From Anaerolineae bacterium (lineage in GTDB: Bacteria; Chloroflexota; Anaerolineae; Aggregatilineales; Phototrophicaceae), in the NCBI GenBank assembly GCA_020849765.1, contig JADLAY010000069.1, positions 362,445-426,444 on the forward strand: a stretch of 64,000 nt of DNA, written 5' to 3'. A model generated the notes under the pieces. That model searched no databases. It was not told where the DNA came from and saw nothing but the letters and a program-made list of their open reading frames with translations. Shown here in pieces: positions 60,171 to 64,000 of this stretch; position 1 is the first letter of the stretch, and every line of letters begins with the position of its first letter. The position numbers and the translations under genes are program-made.

Positions 60171-61619
60171 TTAGCCTGCGGCTACCGGTTCAACCCAGTA
60201 GTCAGTCGCATTGCCTTCGGCTGTCCAGCCGATGACGCCGTTGTAATTGACCAGCCACCAGGTGAAACCATCGCCGCATTCCGGCCCGCCATCGACCTGG
60301 AACTGCGCTCCACCTGGGATGATGCCAAGGACGCGCCCGGCCAGACTGGGCACACTGCGCAGATTGTTCGGCTCACCGGGCAGCACCTGTGCCAGATCGC
60401 CCACACGTAAGCGCGTCGGCAGCGCATTGCACGAGGTGGGGACTTCCACGTCGCCCGCTCGCGAGACGAGCCAGGCAGTCGGCCCCCAGACGACCTGCGC
60501 CACGTTGTAACCGCCGCGCTCACCAATCGGGTAGCCGCTGATATCGCCATCGCGGCGGTAAATGAAAACCGTATCCGGCAGCACACCCGCATTGAGATTT
60601 GATGGTACCACGGCAGCGCTAGTGCCATCCGGCGAAACGCTGAACGAGTCAGGGTTGAAGACATTCTGCGAGAAGCGTCCGATTTCCCGCTCATTCGCCG
60701 TATAAATGCCCCACGTGTAATCGGATTCCGACCACTCGATCAGGCGGATGCGCATCGACGCGCCACCGGCCAGCAGGCTGTAGAGTTCCGGAGCGCCGTC
60801 CAGCGCCTGGATCGTACCCGTTATCGGCTCGATCGTGATCCAGCGCAGATCGTTGAAGAGCACGCCGATCACCGGCGTGTTGACGTCGTAGAGCCAGATG
60901 TACGTCAGCGGGAACTGGCTCTGCGTGCCGATCGGGATGGTCGAAAGCGGCGTGCCATCGGGCGCATAGAGCAGCAGTTGATCTTGCATGAAACTGCCGC
61001 CGTTGATGAATTGCGTCGAACGCACGAGGATGCCCGGCTCGCCCCAGCGCACATCCGGCGGCGAAGGCACGCCGACCGATGGCGGGATGCTATCCGTGAC
61101 GACCGCGCTTTCGCCCGTCGTCAAATCGTAGACGATCAACTGGTTCGTGCCTTCGGGGAGGAGAAGCTCCGTCCATGCCATGGCCATGCCGTCGGGCGAC
61201 CAGGTCGGCAGCGAGCGCGAGACGCCCTTATCGGGCACACCGTCGACCAGGAACGAGGCATCATCCGGCTGCGTGGCCACCGGCGAAGCGATGCCTGACG
61301 CGATGTCGATCTGCCAGATGTCGACCGGCAAGGCCCCACCGCCGACACCGCCCACGCGCTGGAGCGTCTCGACCACATTCGGCGGAATGACCGTGTAGAC
61401 GATCGACGTCCCATCCGGCGAGATGGCGGCCAGTCCGGCGGCAGCGGGCGGCACAAAGTCCGTCAGTGAGGTCGTGTCGCCGCTGGTCGCGTCGAGGGCG
61501 AGCAGGTTATTGGTGGATTGGACGATGACAGGCGCGTCGTCTTGCGCAAGGGCTGTCCCCACGATTGGAAGCAGCAAGAGCACGAGAGCCAGTAGTAAGA
61601 AACGGGATCGCGAGCACAT
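60171..61619 (-). CDS. Secreted beta-propeller protein with C-terminal SH3 module
   Basis: Protein of 482 residues with signal peptide (FLLLALVLLLLPIVGTALAQ). The middle has TolB/WD40-like blades (AAISPDGTSIVYTV, PTWSPDGMAMAWTE, FSVSPDGTSAAVVP). The C-terminal 85 residues form a bacterial SH3 module: LRVGDLAQVLPGEPNNLRSV, GGPECGDGFTWWLVNYNG, GWTAEGNATDYWVEP. The same SH3 type occurs inside the macroglobulin at 17973. Extracellular role unknown, possibly wall or ligand binding. Confidence 0.85.
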   Translation of the reverse strand: MCSRSRFLLLALVLLLLPIVGTALAQDDAPVIVQSTNNLLALDATSGDTTSLTDFVPPAAAGLAAISPDGTSIVYTVIPPNVVETLQRVGGVGGGALPVDIWQIDIASGIASPVATQPDDASFLVDGVPDKGVSRSLPTWSPDGMAMAWTELLLPEGTNQLIVYDLTTGESAVVTDSIPPSVGVPSPPDVRWGEPGILVRSTQFINGGSFMQDQLLLYAPDGTPLSTIPIGTQSQFPLTYIWLYDVNTPVIGVLFNDLRWITIEPITGTIQALDGAPELYSLLAGGASMRIRLIEWSESDYTWGIYTANEREIGRFSQNVFNPDSFSVSPDGTSAAVVPSNLNAGVLPDTVFIYRRDGDISGYPIGERGGYNVAQVVWGPTAWLVSRAGDVEVPTSCNALPTRLRVGDLAQVLPGEPNNLRSVPSLAGRVLGIIPGGAQFQVDGGPECGDGFTWWLVNYNGVIGWTAEGNATDYWVEPVAAG

Positions 61620-61710
61620 ATTGCCCCCCAGGGTGATGCGGAGATCTCAGTCAAGATCATACTCGGATTCGAATGCGCGGCGAAAGCCCCTCAGCTTTGC
61701 CACAGGAATC

Positions 61711-61740
61711 AAAACGGGGCAGATCGTCGACCTGCCCCGT
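61711..61740 (-). terminator. Intrinsic terminator of ftsK
   Basis: On the minus strand ACGGGGCAG pairs with CTGCCCCGT (arms 61732-61740 and 61714-61722) and is followed by TTTTG. It lies 22 bases past the ftsK stop. Confidence 0.8.
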
Positions 61741-61762
61741 TCGTGCATGAACTTGTGAACGC

Positions 61763-64000
61763 CTACCCGATCACTTCGCGCGGCGTACTGCCGCTTTGTG
61801 CCGGGCCGATGACGCCATTCTCTTCCATCAGGTCGATCAGGCGGGCGGCGCGCGTGTAACCGATGCGCAGACGCCGCTGCAGCAGCGAGACAGAGGCCTT
61901 CTTGAGCGTACGCACCAGCTTGACGGCTTCGTCGTACATCTCATCTTCGCCTTCGCCCAGGTCCTCATCGTCATCCGGCTCGCGGCTGGAGACGAACGAA
62001 CTGGGGCCGGATTCGCGATCCCAGAACGCCTGCTGGCGCATCTGGCCGTTGCCGAAGCCGCCGCCACTGCTGCGCGTGTTCTCTTTCGCCATCTCGTCGA
62101 GCGCGAACTGCGATAGGTTCAAACGGCCCGCCGCCGCGCGATCGGTGTCGTCCATCTGCTGGCGCCAGAAGCGCGTGATGTTGCTGATCTCGGTATCCGA
62201 GACGAACACACCCTGCAAACGCTGCGGGGCTGGCGAGTCGCTGCTCATGTAGAGCATGTCACCACGACCGAGCAGGCGTTCTGCGCCCGGCTGGTCGAGG
62301 ATGACGCGGCTGTCGACGCTGCCCGCCACCGCGAAGGCGATACGAGTCGGGAAGTTGGCCTTGATCAGACCGGTGACGACGTCGACCGACGGGCGCTGCG
62401 TAGCGATGACCAGGTGGATGCCGGTCGCGCGGGCCAGCGCGGCCAGACGGGTGATGACGCGCTCGGTTTCTTCCGGTGCGAGCATCATCAGGTCGGCCAA
62501 CTCGTCGATGATGACGACGATGTAGGGCATCTGAGTTTCGCCGCCTGGCAGATGCTTGTTGAAGTCGTCGATGTTGCGCGCGCCCGCGGCACTGAAGCGG
62601 CGGTAGCGCTCGTCCATCTCGCGCGTCACCCACTTGAGCACACCCACGATGCGCTCCAACTCGACGACCACCGGCGCCACCAGATGCGGGATGCCGTTGT
62701 AGGCCGTCAATTCGACGCGCTTGGGGTCGACCATGATGAACTTGAGCCGGTCGGGCGTGTTCGTCAGCAGCAAGCTGGCAATGATCGAGTTGACGCAGAC
62801 CGATTTACCGGAACCGGTCGTACCTGCGATCAGCAAGTGCGGCATCGACGACAGATCGGCGGCGACGGGCGTGCCGTCCACGCCCTGGCCGAGCGCGATG
62901 CTGAGCGACGACTTGATTCGCTTGAACTGTTCGCTCTCCATCACGTCGCGCAAACGCACGATGCTGGCCTGCTCGTTCGGCACTTCGATACCGACGTAAC
63001 CCTTGCCCGGCACCGGCGCTTCGATACGGATCGATTTCGCACCCAGTGCCAGCTGCAAGTCTTTATCGAGCTGCGCGATCGTGCCGACCTTGACGCGCAC
63101 TTTCTTGCCGCCGCGCACGGTCAGATAGTCCGGCTCGACGCCGAACTGCGTGATGACCGGGCCGGTGCGGACTTCGACCACGCGCCCTGGCGCACCGAAC
63201 GCGTCGAGTGTTTCCTCGATCGTCTTGGCGCGCTGCAAGAGCAGGGCATGATCGAGCTCCTGATCCATGCCGGTCGCCAGCAGCGTGCCGGGATCAGGAT
63301 CGCGCCATTCGCTGCGCTTGCGTACAGGCGGCGCAGGCGGTTCGCTGCTGGCCGCGGTCACGCCGGTCGTCGTCGCTGCCGAGGCCGCAGGCGCACTGGG
63401 CGTGGCGGGCGTCGGTCGTGGCGGCGCGACAGGGGCTGACGGCGTTGTTTGCTGCGGTGTGGTCACCGCCGGACGGCTGATCACAGGCGGCGCATTATCC
63501 GGTTTGCCGAAGACAGTCGACTGCGTGATCGGCTTGCGCGGCGCAAACGGCGTCGGCGATGGCCCGGCAGTGCTGCCCATCGTCGGCTTCACATCGTCTT
63601 CGTCGTCCTCATCCTCGTCATTTTCGTCCATTGGCACGATACGCGGCGGTTTGCGCTCTTCTTCCGTGAACTTGGTCGGCTCGAACGGACGCGGGCGCAC
63701 ACTCGACGGCGTGCTCTGGGCACTGGCGGCTGCTGGCTTATCCAGGCTGGCCGCCGGTTCATCTTTCTTCTCCTGGTCCGCATCCGAACCCGGCAGTGTG
63801 CCGCGCAGGGCCGCCATGCGATCCTGCCAGCTTGTCGGCCCCGCCGCCGCAGGCCGATCCGTTTTCGCCTCGTCCGGCTTGGCGGAGGCGGCAGTGCCCT
63901 CCGGGCGCGGCTGCATGACGCGCGGCGCGAATGGGCTTTCCGGCGTGTTCGCGGGCGTGTTGGTGACACCCTTCGGCTGAGCGGGCGGCAGTTTGGACCA
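61763..64000 (-). CDS. ftsK: DNA translocase FtsK/SpoIIIE, N-terminus outside window
   Basis: Open reading frame continues past the right edge (28 further codons upstream of the Met at 63916 without a stop). Within the window: a disordered P/A/T-rich linker, the alpha domain (GRVVEVRTGPVITQFGVEPD, VPGKGYVGIEVPNEQ), the RecA-like motor (Walker A IAGTTGSGKSVCVNS, Walker B VVIIDELADLMM) and the C-terminal gamma winged helix (SLLQRRLRIGYTRAARLIDL). FtsK pumps chromosomal DNA through the closing septum and reads polar DNA motifs with gamma. The membrane-anchoring N-terminus lies outside. Confidence 0.95.
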   Translation of the reverse strand, partial: WSKLPPAQPKGVTNTPANTPESPFAPRVMQPRPEGTAASAKPDEAKTDRPAAAGPTSWQDRMAALRGTLPGSDADQEKKDEPAASLDKPAAASAQSTPSSVRPRPFEPTKFTEEERKPPRIVPMDENDEDEDDEDDVKPTMGSTAGPSPTPFAPRKPITQSTVFGKPDNAPPVISRPAVTTPQQTTPSAPVAPPRPTPATPSAPAASAATTTGVTAASSEPPAPPVRKRSEWRDPDPGTLLATGMDQELDHALLLQRAKTIEETLDAFGAPGRVVEVRTGPVITQFGVEPDYLTVRGGKKVRVKVGTIAQLDKDLQLALGAKSIRIEAPVPGKGYVGIEVPNEQASIVRLRDVMESEQFKRIKSSLSIALGQGVDGTPVAADLSSMPHLLIAGTTGSGKSVCVNSIIASLLLTNTPDRLKFIMVDPKRVELTAYNGIPHLVAPVVVELERIVGVLKWVTREMDERYRRFSAAGARNIDDFNKHLPGGETQMPYIVVIIDELADLMMLAPEETERVITRLAALARATGIHLVIATQRPSVDVVTGLIKANFPTRIAFAVAGSVDSRVILDQPGAERLLGRGDMLYMSSDSPAPQRLQGVFVSDTEISNITRFWRQQMDDTDRAAAGRLNLSQFALDEMAKENTRSSGGGFGNGQMRQQAFWDRESGPSSFVSSREPDDDEDLGEGEDEMYDEAVKLVRTLKKASVSLLQRRLRIGYTRAARLIDLMEENGVIGPAQSGSTPREVIG

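Noticed and set aside
1..64000. CRISPR arrays, tRNA or rRNA genes, insertion sequences, prophage genes
   Set aside because: No regularly spaced repeats, no cloverleaf-like segment, no rRNA-like stretch and no transposase, integrase or phage structural motif were found by eye.

Overview
The window is GC-rich (roughly 60-65 percent by eye), gene-dense and free of rRNA, tRNA, CRISPR arrays and recognisable insertion sequences. The gene content (secreted beta-propellers with bacterial SH3 modules, a lone Flp pilin, a DUF4012 protein in an exopolysaccharide operon, a very large alpha-2-macroglobulin, ROK-controlled ABC sugar uptake) suggests a Chloroflexota bacterium, probably an Anaerolineae-like lineage. 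That assignment is an inference from gene content, not a phylogeny.

Positions 1-12400 hold a carbohydrate catabolic locus. A YeiH-type anion exporter (cut by the left edge) and a ROK regulator are divergent, with palindromes between them. Downstream run a fucose-isomerase-like protein, an ABC binding protein with two permeases, an FSA-type transaldolase, a GH4-type NAD-dependent glycosidase, a split SAF/UxaA-type lyase and a LarA-type hydroxyacid racemase. Together these parts fit a sulfosugar pathway (isomerase, transaldolase, sulfolactate sulfo-lyase, sulfite export) at least as well as a hexuronate pathway. This is the strongest candidate for a new system. Positions 12400-18000 carry a folded repeat, a Qnr-like pentapeptide protein, a PIN toxin-antitoxin pair, a ketopantoate-reductase-like enzyme, an aldo/keto reductase and a phytoene-desaturase-like flavoprotein.

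Positions 18000-31000 hold the 1973-residue macroglobulin, glycerol kinase, and a set of small membrane and stress-type proteins (DUF1328, YggT-like, YtxH, DUF2383) with a lipid kinase, a dual-specificity phosphatase, an SDR enzyme and a CorA-like channel. Positions 31000-36000 are translation-related: an EF-G-like GTPase, then rpsA, rpsU and infA, with a Flp pilin gene between; promoters, leader hairpins and terminators are clear here. Positions 36000-42200 hold a methyltransferase, a chromate transporter, a helix-hairpin-helix protein, a SerB-like phosphatase, a second HAD phosphatase, serA and a stand-alone receiver domain.

Positions 42200-51500 contain a membrane protein with a degenerate phosphatase-like head and an extracellular propeller, then a leftward exopolysaccharide operon (SH3-like secreted protein, tyrosine autokinase, CapD-like dehydratase, DUF4012). 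Positions 51600-54800 hold a CoA-transferase, an alpha/beta hydrolase and a sugar epimerase. Positions 54800-57400 hold a double-NYN-domain protein behind its own promoter and a terminator-like leader. The right end holds a LysM protein with five copies of an approximately 110-residue module, a propeller-SH3 secreted protein and ftsK, which runs off the window.
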